A stretch of 64,000 nt of DNA from Promethearchaeota archaeon (GCA_019058245.1 JAHPZJ010000008.1:1-64000); one strand, 5' to 3'. Shown: positions 1 to 8,904, numbered from the stretch's first letter. The notes: generated by a model from the letters alone, not told the origin. Program-made: numbers and translations.

Positions 1-176
1 GCATCCCAAAAATCTGAGATCTGATTCACAGACCATCTATAAAGATCTTTTCCACCTTTAAGGTTTAAGTTATAATTCTTATTAACAAATTCAATAAAAT
101 GGGTTACTTCTGCATTCTTAATCCATTTATCAGAGGGTTCCCATAGTTTTTTTCTATTTCCACTCATAATTTTCAT
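1..176 (-). CDS. Acetoacetyl-CoA synthetase (acetoacetate-CoA ligase), N-terminal part, cut by window edge
   Basis: Only the first 58 or so codons are present; the gene runs off the left edge. The peptide begins MKIMSGNRKKLWEPSDKWI and continues with NAEVTHFIEFVNK and LYRWSVNQISDFWD. This is the N-terminal signature of acetoacetate-CoA ligases (LWEPS, then T-F-F, then the LWRWSV..FW block of the ACAS_N region). The family adenylates acetoacetate or related acids with ATP and transfers them to CoA in the cytosol. The adenylation core lies outside the window. Start is ATG at 176; an in-frame ATG at 167 is an alternative. No strong ribosome-binding site precedes either. The family call is good, but exact substrate specificity cannot be judged from this fragment. 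Confidence 0.8.
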   Translation of the reverse strand, partial: MKIMSGNRKKLWEPSDKWIKNAEVTHFIEFVNKNYNLNLKGGKDLYRWSVNQISDFWD

Positions 177-448
177 TTTTTATAAATCTATTAAGAGTTA
201 TTAAAATTAAATTTAGAAATTTTAGTATGTAACAAGATAATACTATCATATAATAATCATTATGTTGAGAGTCGCACTTTTAGAACTATGATAATCTTAA
301 ATAAATCCTTAATAAATTACTATAAAATAATATACAGTAGAACAAGTTTAAAAAAAATAAGTCACATACTGGAGAAAGAATAGTAAAAAAATAAATTAAA
401 GAGATAATACTTCTAATTAACAAGATTTTTATATTAAATAAGAATAAT

Positions 449-649
449 TTGGTGCTGATTATAGAAGAAAAAGATGAAAAAAAATCTCAAAAAAAAGAGT
501 ATACAAGTGAAGAACTTAACAATATAATGATTGAAAGCATGATGGCTAAAGTAATTGAACCTGGTTGTTGTGAGGCAAGATATAACAGATTACAAAGAGA
601 ATCTGAAAAAATTTTAAAGAAGAGAAATAAAACTGAGAAAACTCCATAA
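449..649 (+). CDS. Small hypothetical charged protein
   Basis: Up to 66 residues, not recognised. It is lysine/glutamate-rich with one notable patch, EPGCCEARYNRL, in the middle, and has no membrane segment. The frame opens TTG-GTG-CTG-ATT-ATA-GAA. The motif GGTG at 451-454 looks like the ribosome-binding site used elsewhere in the window, so initiation may be further in, at the ATA at 461 (MEEKDEKK...), rather than at TTG 449 or GTG 452. It is isolated between AT-rich spacers. It may be a real small gene or a chance frame. Confidence 0.45.
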   Translation: MVLIIEEKDEKKSQKKEYTSEELNNIMIESMMAKVIEPGCCEARYNRLQRESEKILKKRNKTEKTP

Positions 650-1065
650 TAAATCCTCTAATATTTTACATAAAGGAATATTGATGACAAGATAAAATAA
701 ATAAGAATACTTTTTAGACTATGGAAATCAGTATTTGAATTGAGATTTATTTAAATATCATCTCAAACATTAAATGATACTCCAGAATTATAAAGATTCG
801 ATTTGTGAGTTAATAGCTAAATTATAATATGATCCTAATAAAAAAGAATATATAAATTTGATTAATTTTAATCAAATGACTTAAGAAATAATTTAATAAA
901 TAATATGTTGAAATATATAATTAAATTAATAAAAGGATTCATTTTATTTAATGAATATATATAAATAAGCTTGATTATAACTTATTTTTTTTACTAATTT
1001 AGGCATGACTAAATTTAAATATAATATTGAATATTTATAATTAAGGAAAGAAAATCAGCTTATTT
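650..1065. other. AT-rich intergenic spacer, 416 bp
   Basis: No protein with family-like features is seen on either strand. It holds the 22-bp palindrome at 856-877, a looser inverted repeat around 934-955, and a TATA-like TTTAAATATA near 1013-1023 upstream of the ketopantoate-reductase-like gene. Confidence 0.6.
856..877. repeat. Perfect 22-bp inverted repeat (possible operator)
   Basis: ATTTGATTAA followed by TT and its exact reverse complement TTAATCAAAT. It lies about 200 bp upstream of the ketopantoate-reductase-like gene. No T-run follows, so it does not look like a terminator. In very AT-rich DNA some palindromes arise by chance, but ten-base perfect arms are uncommon. Role unknown. 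Confidence 0.4.
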
Positions 1066-1070
1066 GGTGA
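1066..1070 (+). promoter_or_regulatory. Ribosome-binding motif GGTGA that points to an ATA start
   Basis: GGTGA pairs with the usual archaeal 16S 3' end (UCACC). The same motif precedes clear starts in this window: ATG at 8734 (minus strand), ATG at 44583 and TTG at 17502, with 6-8 nt between GGTG and the start. Here 7 nt after GGTG lies ATA at 1077, exactly where homologues begin. Confidence 0.55.
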
Positions 1071-1076
1071 AAAATT

Positions 1077-2003
1077 ATAAAAATATTAATATATGGAGCA
1101 GGAGTAATTGGTAATATTTTTACGTATAAACTTAAAAGCGGTGGAAATGATGTTTCTATTCTTGCGAGAGGAAAGCGTTTAGAGGATTTAAAAAAACATG
1201 GTCTTATTATTCAAGATGATATTTTTCATAAAGAATACAAAACGGATATCAAGGTTGTGGATAGTTTAAAAAAAGAAGATCTTTATGATATTATCTTAGT
1301 AATTATGCAGCGTCAACAAGTTAGTCAAATTCTACCTATTTTAAAGGAGAATATTAGTCCTATCATAATTTTTACTGGAAATAATCCTTCAGGAGCCACT
1401 GAATATTTAAACATTATTGATAAAAACAGAATTCTTCTTGGATTTGGGGGTCCTGGGGGTTATCGAGAAGACTATAAAATAATTGCAGCTTATGTAGACG
1501 ACGCAATTTTATATATTGGTGAACTTGATGGAAGAATAAGTGAACGATTAAAAAATATCGAACAGAATTTTACACAATCTGGAATTAAGGTTGATATCAG
1601 TAAAGATATCGATGCTTGGTTAAAGACTCATATGACCTTTATAAGTCCATTGGCAATGGCAGGTTATGCTGCAAAAAAACGAAATAAGACACTCGGGACA
1701 GATTTTGAACTAATTAATTTAGCTCTTAAAGGCATCAGAGAAAATGTGAAAGCATTAAAGGAGCTTAATATCCCTATTCTTCCAAAAAAATTTAAATTAT
1801 TTTCTTGGGTTCCCTTAGCTATATTCAGGAAAAAATTTCTGAACCTTATAAATTCTGAGTTTGGGAGGATTGCATTGTCAGGTCATGCTACTGCTGCGAA
1901 AAATGAAATGAAAAAACTTTCAGATGACCTTTTTGAAATAGTAAAAGATGTAAAAGCAGATTTAAGTAGCAATAAAAAGCTTTATGAATTAAGCTTTGCA
2001 TGA
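1077..2003 (+). CDS. Ketopantoate reductase-like (ApbA/PanE family) oxidoreductase, apparent ATA start
   Basis: Predicted 308 residues. The N-terminus reads (M)KILIYGAGVIGNIFTYKL, the Rossmann GxGxxG of 2-dehydropantoate 2-reductases, followed by SILARGKRLEDLKKHG and a C-terminal helical ApbA_C-like half containing HMTFISPLAMAGYAAKK. The family reduces ketopantoate with NADPH for CoA synthesis, but many archaeal paralogues have unknown substrates, so the role is only family-level. There is no ATG, GTG or TTG in this frame between the stop at 1068-1070 and GTG 1257, and starting at 1257 would remove the nucleotide-binding motif. ATA at 1077 sits where the initiator Met is expected. Alternatively, one extra A in the A-run at 1070-1074 hides a GTG start at 1067. 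Confidence 0.8.
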   Translation: MKILIYGAGVIGNIFTYKLKSGGNDVSILARGKRLEDLKKHGLIIQDDIFHKEYKTDIKVVDSLKKEDLYDIILVIMQRQQVSQILPILKENISPIIIFTGNNPSGATEYLNIIDKNRILLGFGGPGGYREDYKIIAAYVDDAILYIGELDGRISERLKNIEQNFTQSGIKVDISKDIDAWLKTHMTFISPLAMAGYAAKKRNKTLGTDFELINLALKGIRENVKALKELNIPILPKKFKLFSWVPLAIFRKKFLNLINSEFGRIALSGHATAAKNEMKKLSDDLFEIVKDVKADLSSNKKLYELSFA

Positions 2004-2160
2004 TATTTAAAAATTTTAGGAGTTTTAACTACTTTATTTCAAAAAATACGAATTTTAGGGTTGGTATTTACAAAAATTGGATTTCATTTTGTTTATATTC
2101 TATTAAGTATATTTGAAATGCAAAAATAACTATTAATTTTTAAAAGAAAAACGATGATTA

Positions 2161-2727
2161 ATGATGAGTAAAGTCTTAATTTTATATGGAACAAGGTATG
2201 GTACTACTAGAGGAATATCAAATAAAATTGAAGAAATAATCCAAGAAAAAGGGATAACAACAGAAAATTACAATTTAAAGGGATATAACTTGAAAGAAAT
2301 TCCTCCATTAGAAGAATATGATGGCATAGTAATAGGAACTGGTATAAAAATGAAAATGTGGACAAAAGTAGTTAAGAAATTCGTTCAAAAAAGAAAATTA
2401 GAACTGAAGAATATGCAAAATGCCTTAGCATTTTATGTTTGCTGTGGAGAAGCTACAGATAAAAATAACATACAGAAAGCGATTTTTGAATACATTACAC
2501 CAAAACTCCAAAAATTAGGATTAAATCCTATTTTAATAGATGCTTTTGGAGGTGCTTATGATTTAACAGAAGGGTCTGCAATATCTGGTATGACAAGAAA
2601 AATCGTTATAGGCATTCTTCAAAAAGAGGAAGGAATTGAAAATCCTGATGGTAAAATGCATGACTATAGAGATTGGGATCAGATTATAGATTTTGCTAAT
2701 AAATTCGTTGATTTATTGAAAAAATAA
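2161..2727 (+). CDS. Flavodoxin-family protein (HemG/flavodoxin-5-like)
   Basis: 188 residues. The start MMSKVLILYGTRYGTTRGIS is the FMN phosphate-binding loop of flavodoxins (T/S-x-T/Y-G-T-T). Next come EEYDGIVIGTGIKMKMWTK and ALAFYVCCGEAT, typical of flavodoxin domains resembling menaquinone-dependent protoporphyrinogen oxidase HemG. A DAFGGAYDL segment and an RDWDQIIDFANKFVDLL C-terminus match that subgroup. It is expected to be a cytosolic FMN electron carrier or small oxidoreductase. No heme genes are nearby, so a HemG role is not supported. ATG 2161 or ATG 2164 could be the start. Confidence 0.85.
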   Translation: MMSKVLILYGTRYGTTRGISNKIEEIIQEKGITTENYNLKGYNLKEIPPLEEYDGIVIGTGIKMKMWTKVVKKFVQKRKLELKNMQNALAFYVCCGEATDKNNIQKAIFEYITPKLQKLGLNPILIDAFGGAYDLTEGSAISGMTRKIVIGILQKEEGIENPDGKMHDYRDWDQIIDFANKFVDLLKK

Positions 2728-2909
2728 CAAATTTATTAATAAAATTATGCTTGAATTCGGTTATAAGAATAATGTATTTTATTAAACATTATTGTATTAT
2801 TACTAAAAGATAAAAAATATATAAATTAAGAAAAGAACAAAAAGAAGTATGAATTTTAATATTTTAGAACATTATTTAAATAAATACCTCTAAAAAGTAG
2901 TGAAAGAAA

Positions 2910-3206
2910 ATGAGTAATAATGGGGAAGAAAAAGAAAATTTCATAGATAAGTTGAATAAACAATTTACAGATTTCGTTGGAAATGTTTTTGGAGAATCTG
3001 GAAAAGATTTTATTGAAGAAACTTCTGAAAAAATAAAAGAGTTCAGTTCTGGCGCTATTGAAAAATTTATGGAATTCAGTGATGATGTAATTGAAAAACT
3101 TAATTTAAATGAAAATGAACAAGTAATTAAAGCTCGTGATAGCGTTGAAGATATGCTAAAACAAGCTGGACTCCTAAAAGAAGACGAGGAAGAAGAGGAC
3201 TTTTAA
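2910..3206 (+). CDS. Small acidic helical protein, unknown
   Basis: 98 residues, not assigned to a family. It is almost entirely predicted amphipathic helix with repeats of the form F-x-D/E-x-x-x-E-K (FIEETSEKIKEF, AIEKFMEFSDDVIEKL) and ends in the acidic tail EDEEEEDF. There are no cysteines and no membrane segment. A weak purine-rich leader (AGTGAAAGAAA) precedes ATG 2910. It is a plausible coiled-coil or membrane-surface-binding protein; the function is not known. Confidence 0.7.
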   Translation: MSNNGEEKENFIDKLNKQFTDFVGNVFGESGKDFIEETSEKIKEFSSGAIEKFMEFSDDVIEKLNLNENEQVIKARDSVEDMLKQAGLLKEDEEEEDF

Positions 3207-3284
3207 TCTATTATTTAAAATTTAGGATTTAAAATTTTATTATTTCTTTATTTATTTTGATTTTAAATATTTTTTTTTAAAAAA

Positions 3285-3527
3285 TTATAAAATTTTAGCA
3301 TTTTTTAAGAAGGATTTAATTTCTTCCTGAGTCGCATTAAATAATTCTGATATAACCATTAAGGAGGTTGCCTCATCCATCCCTAAACCTGTATAATCCT
3401 GATATAATTTTATCCAAGTTTCTTTTTGAGTATACTTATCTGGATGAGTAGTTTGAATATGTTGCCAATAGGGATGTTGTAACTCAATCCCACAATATGG
3501 GCAAAATCTGGATTCGTCTTCACTCAT
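3285..3527 (-). CDS. Small C2H2-like zinc-finger protein
   Basis: 80 residues. The N-terminal part carries CPYCGIELQHPYWQHIQTTH, that is C-x2-C followed by H-x4-H, a single treble-clef or C2H2-like zinc site. The remaining 50 residues are helical (WIKLYQDYTGLGMDEATSLM). An AAGGGAT motif lies upstream of ATG 3527. It could bind nucleic acid or protein; such small zinc fingers are common in archaea and rarely characterised. Confidence 0.75.
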   Translation of the reverse strand: MSEDESRFCPYCGIELQHPYWQHIQTTHPDKYTQKETWIKLYQDYTGLGMDEATSLMVISELFNATQEEIKSFLKNAKIL

Positions 3528-3656
3528 ATATTTAATCCCTTAACATTATATTTAGTTTATTTTTTTTCTGAATAATTGTAACAAACCAATGTTAATTTAA
3601 AAAACTTATAATTTCAAAGATTAAAAAAAAGTATTTAGAGATTTTTGTAAAAAATA

Positions 3657-4172
3657 TTACTCCCAATTATTTTTTAATTCTTCTGCTGTTATTTTTCTTA
3701 TTGTATCTACCGCCCAAACAACAAAGTGATAACATTTTTTTGCCCATGTTCCATTTTTTCGATATTCTATCATACCTTCAGGTTGACTAAAATCATAACC
3801 ACAGAGTTCTGCGCATATTACTGATCCAAATTTTTTTTCAAATTTATGTGCAAATATAGCTGCCTTCTTAGAAGCTACCATCGCAGTTTCATCATCCATT
3901 CTTTTATGACCTCCTAAAATAATACCTATTGCGGAACTCCCGCCAGATACAGGCCCACACGCTCCTTGCCATCCCTTTTTTGATTTATAACCTCCAAAAC
4001 CACCTGAAAGAGGAATCATAGCATTATGGAATAGGGGGTCATCAATTCCTAATACTTGAAGAACACTGGTTAATGTTAATTCGGCACAATTCACATTTTT
4101 TTCACGTGAAGGCAACGATTTTTCAAGTTCTTCAATTTTTTCATCAAATCTTTTATCAAGTTTTTGTTGCAT
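3657..4172 (-). CDS. C_GCAxxG_C_C family protein (putative redox protein)
   Basis: 171 residues. NCAELTLTSVLQVLGI begins the domain, followed by a glycine-rich GGFGGYKSKKGWQGACGPVSGG block containing the GACGPVSG version of the family's GCAxxG core, then CAELCGYDF and a late Cys (KKCYHFV). Conserved spaced cysteines suggest metal or Fe-S binding or redox activity, but no member is well characterised. The protein appears cytosolic, with no signal peptide. A coiled segment (KRFDEKIEELEKSL) precedes the domain. Confidence 0.8.
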   Translation of the reverse strand: MQQKLDKRFDEKIEELEKSLPSREKNVNCAELTLTSVLQVLGIDDPLFHNAMIPLSGGFGGYKSKKGWQGACGPVSGGSSAIGIILGGHKRMDDETAMVASKKAAIFAHKFEKKFGSVICAELCGYDFSQPEGMIEYRKNGTWAKKCYHFVVWAVDTIRKITAEELKNNWE

Positions 4173-4296
4173 TATTATACGCTAGTTTTTAATTATTCTT
4201 TTTAATAATATTAATTTATAGTCTAAAATTAAATATGAAAAAAGCTATTAATTTCTTAACAAAAATTTTAAGTATAATAATCATAATTCAATATTT

Positions 4297-4755
4297 TTGG
4301 ATTCAAATTTGAAGGAACTTTACGAGTTAGGTTTTGTTTTCCGTGGATTTGTTCTTGTCAATCATATCTTAAAAAAATTACCTGTGCAAAAAGAAAAAGG
4401 TGTAAATAAGGATCTTAGAGGTGCTTTCATCTCTGCTATTAATACATTTGCTGATACCGCTTTTAATAATAACTCCTTAGAATATCTAGAATCAGGAAAT
4501 ATATTATTTATTTTCAAGATATCAGAAGTCCAATCAGAAGATAATTTTATGAAAGAACCAATAATTTTATATGGATTAGTTGATAAATCCAAGAAGAAAT
4601 CTGATAAACTTGTAAAAAAATTTTTCGAACGTGTAGATCCTATGATACAATTATTTATCCAAAAATATAATTTAAAGGATTTTACTGAATTGAATCAATT
4701 TGAGACATTTAAAGACGTAATGGAAGATTTCTTTATAAAAAAGCCTCAAATATAA
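4297..4755 (+). CDS. Longin-like small protein
   Basis: 152 residues. The opening GFVFRGFVLVNH, the central helix GAFISAINTFADTAF and the following strands LEYLESGNILFIFKI and ILYGLVDKSKK have the strand-strand-helix-strand order of longin/roadblock-type domains. The central pattern is shared with the protein ending at 57757 on the other strand (FFSAIFSFSENV ... LEMRELRFVFKV). Such folds act as small-GTPase partners in eukaryotes and are plentiful in Asgard archaea. The start is TTG at 4297, with no clear ribosome-binding site. It ends one base before the convergent propeller gene. Role inferred from fold only. Confidence 0.65.
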   Translation: MDSNLKELYELGFVFRGFVLVNHILKKLPVQKEKGVNKDLRGAFISAINTFADTAFNNNSLEYLESGNILFIFKISEVQSEDNFMKEPIILYGLVDKSKKKSDKLVKKFFERVDPMIQLFIQKYNLKDFTELNQFETFKDVMEDFFIKKPQI

Positions 4756-6429
4756 TTATTCGCCCAAACACCAGCCTTTCGGTTTGACACGAGAATATTG
4801 AATTTTACCCTGATCTTTTAATAAAGAAATTTCTTTTTCAATTTGAATATTAGAGAAACCTTTTGCTTTAATATCATTAACCAATTGGGCTTTTGTTGCC
4901 ACAACTTTTTGTTCCTTTAGATATGCTAGAATAACTTCCTCTAAAGATTCACTAACAACGGCTTTTTCTTTAGAAATTGGTTTTTTAGTTTCACTTTCAA
5001 GAGCAGCTCGTAATTTCTCTTTTTTAAGTTCAACGGGTTTTTCAATAACTAATGGTTGTACTTTAGGTTTTGATTTTTCCTCAATTAAAACTTCTGCTTT
5101 AACTTCTTCAGGCATCTCCTTTGAGATTTCTTCTTCAGGTAAACTCCATATAGGATAAGAAACTTTTTCATAAATAACTGATTTTTGTGTTTTAAGAAGT
5201 GCAAATTCATCCAAGATTTCATCCTCAGAATACCCTAAATCTTCTAAGTCTTTCATTAAATCTTTTAAATAACCTTTATCTTGTAAAATAGTATAGATAT
5301 GCTCTCTTAAATTAGAAGGGATGTCCTTGATCTTTGCTATTTCTGTAATTAAATCTCCTTTTTCGGTTTCTTGAATTTCAGGGACTTTAATTTCTTGAGG
5401 AATATCCAGTGATTCTTTCTGGCCCCATTCAAAATCTGTAACATTTCGAATTGTACGATCATATCCTCCAAATATAATCTGTTTTAAATTTTGCTGTTCT
5501 TCTATACGGTAACACACTTTTTTAATCGATGTTGAGACTTTAGTCTTCCATTTCAGCTCAAAATCCTGAGAATTCAAAGAAGGATTATGAAAGATTTTTA
5601 AAGATCCATCGGCGCATCCAACAACAATTTCTTTTGCATTATCACCATCAATATCTTCAATCAATAATGAAAGAGGACGTCCTTCATCTGTTTGAATCTC
5701 TTTAATCAGTTCTCCCTCACTACTTAGAATCTTTATATGTGGCTCATCTGTACTTATGATAATTTCATTGAATCCATCATTTGTAACATCTCCAACTTTA
5801 ATATCATTAACTTGAGAATTAAAATTTCTTTGCCAAATAATATCTGGCTTATTGTTTTGAAATTGAACCAATTGAACTAAACCATTTTTTGTGCCAACTA
5901 ATAACCCATTAATAGGATCTTCAATATCTGGTATTTTTAAAAAACTTAAAGTGCAAGTAGTAACCCAAGAATCATAATAAAGTACATACTTAGGTTCTAT
6001 AGCCTTTATATTATCAAATATTCTAAGTGTTTTATCTTCACTTCCAAAAATTAGTTCAATATTTCCATCTCGAGTGAAATCTCCCGCGGTACAACAGTTT
6101 ATCCTCTTAGAGGCTTTATATCGCATTAATCCGATAAATTTCTTGGTTTCTAGATTTATTTTTAAAACCATAAAATTTCCATCACCAGCCCCAACTAATA
6201 TTTCGTCACATCCATCTCCATCAACATCAATTGGATATGTACACCTACACCATCCATCAAAAGTTCTATCATCAACGATATTTATTGTTTCATCCATTAA
6301 ATAAAGAGTTTTATCATGTCCACCAAAAGCTAAGAATTGCGTACCATTTTTGCATTTTAAAATTGAACAAGTCAGTATCGCATCCGGACATTCAAACATC
6401 CAATTTAATTGATAACGTTTTCGTATCAT
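4756..6429 (-). CDS. Cytosolic FG-GAP/VCBS beta-propeller protein with two winged-helix segments
   Basis: 557 residues without a signal peptide or membrane segment. Residues 1-330 form a propeller with calcium-loop-like D-x-D/N-x-D-G repeats: PIDVDGDGCDEILVG, GDFTRDGNIELIFG, GDVTNDGFNEIII and EDIDGDNAKEIVVG, each followed by a short D-x-x-hydrophobic blade strand. Residues about 345-425 and 496-557 look like two winged helices, ending YPIWSL and KPKGWCLGE, separated by a charged E/K-rich linker (about 430-495). FG-GAP repeats are mostly extracellular; intracellular ones occur in eukaryotic trafficking and signalling scaffolds. A scaffold role is inference. It is convergent with the longin-like gene. 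Confidence 0.75.
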   Translation of the reverse strand: MIRKRYQLNWMFECPDAILTCSILKCKNGTQFLAFGGHDKTLYLMDETINIVDDRTFDGWCRCTYPIDVDGDGCDEILVGAGDGNFMVLKINLETKKFIGLMRYKASKRINCCTAGDFTRDGNIELIFGSEDKTLRIFDNIKAIEPKYVLYYDSWVTTCTLSFLKIPDIEDPINGLLVGTKNGLVQLVQFQNNKPDIIWQRNFNSQVNDIKVGDVTNDGFNEIIISTDEPHIKILSSEGELIKEIQTDEGRPLSLLIEDIDGDNAKEIVVGCADGSLKIFHNPSLNSQDFELKWKTKVSTSIKKVCYRIEEQQNLKQIIFGGYDRTIRNVTDFEWGQKESLDIPQEIKVPEIQETEKGDLITEIAKIKDIPSNLREHIYTILQDKGYLKDLMKDLEDLGYSEDEILDEFALLKTQKSVIYEKVSYPIWSLPEEEISKEMPEEVKAEVLIEEKSKPKVQPLVIEKPVELKKEKLRAALESETKKPISKEKAVVSESLEEVILAYLKEQKVVATKAQLVNDIKAKGFSNIQIEKEISLLKDQGKIQYSRVKPKGWCLGE

Positions 6430-6580
6430 TTTTTCTCAAGATTATTTATGATTATAGAAAATAATAACAGTAGATAAAATAAATTTCATTCTTTATTCAT
6501 TTAAAACTTATTATCCTAAGTTTATTAAGCTATTAGTGCAATATAAAAAAAAATAAAAAAATAAAAAATATTTTTTAAAT

Positions 6581-8734
6581 TTAAAGTGCTAATTGAGCAT
6601 CAGATGGACTATATGCTCCAGTACCAGTTATTTCATATGTGATTTCCAAACTTTCTCCTGCTTCTAAAACTTCAATATCCCATTTCAATGTATCTTGTCC
6701 AACTTCGTCTGTGATTTCAGGGGTTGTTGAATAATTCCCATATTCAAATGAATCGGGAACTTTATCAAGTAAAACAAGTTTAGTTAATTTAGATTCACCA
6801 ATGTTTTCAACTGTTAATATAATTCTGTAATTTCCAAGATCTCCAAATGCTTGTACTTCCTTTCCAATTCTGAATTTCCGTCTGATGTGCATTGCCTCAA
6901 TTACAGGAACTTCAGGTTTAAACTCCAATTCTTGACTTACTGGAAAAGTGTTAGCAAGATATGTAATTTCAGATTCAAAAGTAGATTCACGGGCAGGATT
7001 TACACAATGAATAGGATATTCAAATTCCATAGTAGATTCTGGCATAAACATACCAGAACTACTATCTTTTAAGTCTTTAAGATCAATATTGAATACATTG
7101 TTATCAACACTGACAGCAGCAGCCGATACTTCAATTTCTTCTCCATCCCATGTTAATTTTATCTCATCAGCTTTAGGTGGTTGATACTCATCAGAGAACT
7201 TTTCTTGTATAACTGAAACCTCGTTCAAAGGTGCTGAACCATTATTAACAATCTTAAGTGTAGCCATAACATCTTTAGTTCTAAAAGTAGGAACTTCTAT
7301 TATATCATATGACATTACACCAGTGATACTACCAATTTCTAAAATAACATCTGAAAGAACAGCTGTTCCATTTACAATAGTTTGAAAATCAGGCATTACT
7401 CTAAATTCTAATTTCTTCCTGAATGTAGGATATTCCTCACTCTCATATTCCCATTTTCTTGAGTGCCATTGAGCTCCGCTTGGTAAAAGAGGTACATCAT
7501 TTGGATCAATATCTACAAATTTATTTGATTCATCTTCAGGAGCATATACATCAGCATTGAATAATTGAATAATAAATTCTGAAGAATTATCAAATACAAG
7601 TTTGCAGTCAAACATACCTGGTTCTTCGTCTCTTTCAACTGTATCAACATAAAATTTATTTCTTGTATATGCATCAAATTTCCCAATATCTAAACCTTCA
7701 GCAAAAGAAGACGCACTCTGGTAGGTCATTTCTATTGTTCCTGTTCTTCTTTTAGTAATGTCTGTAACCGTAATGTTACATGTAAATTTCAACATCACTG
7801 TATACTCCGGAGCTAACTTATCAATTGTCCAAACTATTTGATTTCCTTCAATATTAGCTCTTCCTTCAGTTGTATCTAAAATTCGGGGATTTGTGAAATC
7901 ACTTGGAATATTTTTTACTACTTTAATATTAGAAACTGGTTTATCAAACATACTTCTAAGAGCAATAGCAAAATGAACAACATTTTCTTTATCTATAGAG
8001 ATTCCGAAAGATTCCATACTTGATTCAGCAAGAGTTCCACCATCTCCCCACGTTTCACCCTCATTCTCCTCCTCATTCTCCTCCTCATCCTCGTCTTCTT
8101 TAACTTTAGGCTCTTTTTTGTTGGATTTACCAGAAACTCCACTTTTCTTATCCTTTAATTTTAATAATTCTTTTTCAATATCATTTATATTTAAAACATC
8201 ATCAGCGTTTGGATTAGTATTGATAAATTCCTTAACAAGAAATAAGTTTTTTATATCCTTTTTGATTTTAAAGTTCCTTGAATCAACATTTTCAGGATCT
8301 TCGGTGCCCAATTCTCTTATTGAAATGTCTTTTGATTTTAAATCAGTGCTTCCAATATTTTCAAGTGAAACGTCAATGTCCCATAATCTATCTACTTTAC
8401 TTGGATTTTCTATATTAAATTTTCCGCTATGAGTAAAAGATTCAACATTTGCATCATGATCTTGTTTTACATCTACTTCTTCTATTATTTTCACTAATGC
8501 TAATAATCCTTCTCTATTGCCATCTTTTAAAACAATACTTCCCTCGAGTTCCCCTGTATCCTTATCGTATGTCTCTATGACAGGAGTCGATGTATCTCGA
8601 TCCAGTAGTTCAACACGACCTGTATCCATGTCCTTTCTTTTTAATGCATCTGCAATAAGTTCTTCATCAGCCTCAGTTTTATCAAAGCCCATTTGCGATC
8701 TTGATTCAGGCTTTTTCTTATCTTTTCTAGCCAT
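6581..8734 (-). CDS. Large acidic intracellular protein with DUF11/CARDB-like beta-sandwich repeats
   Basis: 717 residues. The N-terminus (MARKDKKKPESRSQMG) is charged, not a signal peptide, and there is no membrane helix. From about residue 120 there are repeated Ig-like segments with the pattern V.N.GS..L..V.v.d..P..f: VSLENIGSTDLKSKDISI, LKIVNNGSAPLNEVSVIQ and LTVENIGESKLTKLVLLDKVP. These resemble DUF11 and CARDB domains, normally found in secreted surface proteins. A strongly acidic spacer (EDEDEEENEEENEGE) separates the N-terminal part from the rest. The start ATG is 7 nt after GGTG, a good ribosome-binding site. Function unknown; a cytosolic filament or scaffold is possible. Confidence 0.7.
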   Translation of the reverse strand: MARKDKKKPESRSQMGFDKTEADEELIADALKRKDMDTGRVELLDRDTSTPVIETYDKDTGELEGSIVLKDGNREGLLALVKIIEEVDVKQDHDANVESFTHSGKFNIENPSKVDRLWDIDVSLENIGSTDLKSKDISIRELGTEDPENVDSRNFKIKKDIKNLFLVKEFINTNPNADDVLNINDIEKELLKLKDKKSGVSGKSNKKEPKVKEDEDEEENEEENEGETWGDGGTLAESSMESFGISIDKENVVHFAIALRSMFDKPVSNIKVVKNIPSDFTNPRILDTTEGRANIEGNQIVWTIDKLAPEYTVMLKFTCNITVTDITKRRTGTIEMTYQSASSFAEGLDIGKFDAYTRNKFYVDTVERDEEPGMFDCKLVFDNSSEFIIQLFNADVYAPEDESNKFVDIDPNDVPLLPSGAQWHSRKWEYESEEYPTFRKKLEFRVMPDFQTIVNGTAVLSDVILEIGSITGVMSYDIIEVPTFRTKDVMATLKIVNNGSAPLNEVSVIQEKFSDEYQPPKADEIKLTWDGEEIEVSAAAVSVDNNVFNIDLKDLKDSSSGMFMPESTMEFEYPIHCVNPARESTFESEITYLANTFPVSQELEFKPEVPVIEAMHIRRKFRIGKEVQAFGDLGNYRIILTVENIGESKLTKLVLLDKVPDSFEYGNYSTTPEITDEVGQDTLKWDIEVLEAGESLEITYEITGTGAYSPSDAQLAL
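8059..8094. repeat. 12-bp tandem repeat encoding an acidic spacer
   Basis: The unit CCTCATTCTCCT occurs twice exactly and a third time with changes. On the coding (minus) strand it reads as Glu/Asn-rich EENE units inside the DUF11-like gene. Probably slippage-prone linker DNA. Confidence 0.6.
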
Positions 8735-8904
8735 TAGTTTTCACCTAGCCTTTATACCATATTAAATTGAAAATTATTTACCAATTAATATAAATTAATC
8801 GATAAAATAAAATTATCATCAAAATATAAAAAATTTATTAATCTAAGGTATAAGAGTTGTCTTGATTTTAAATGAAATCATATTTGTTCTTTCAAAAATT
8901 TTTA

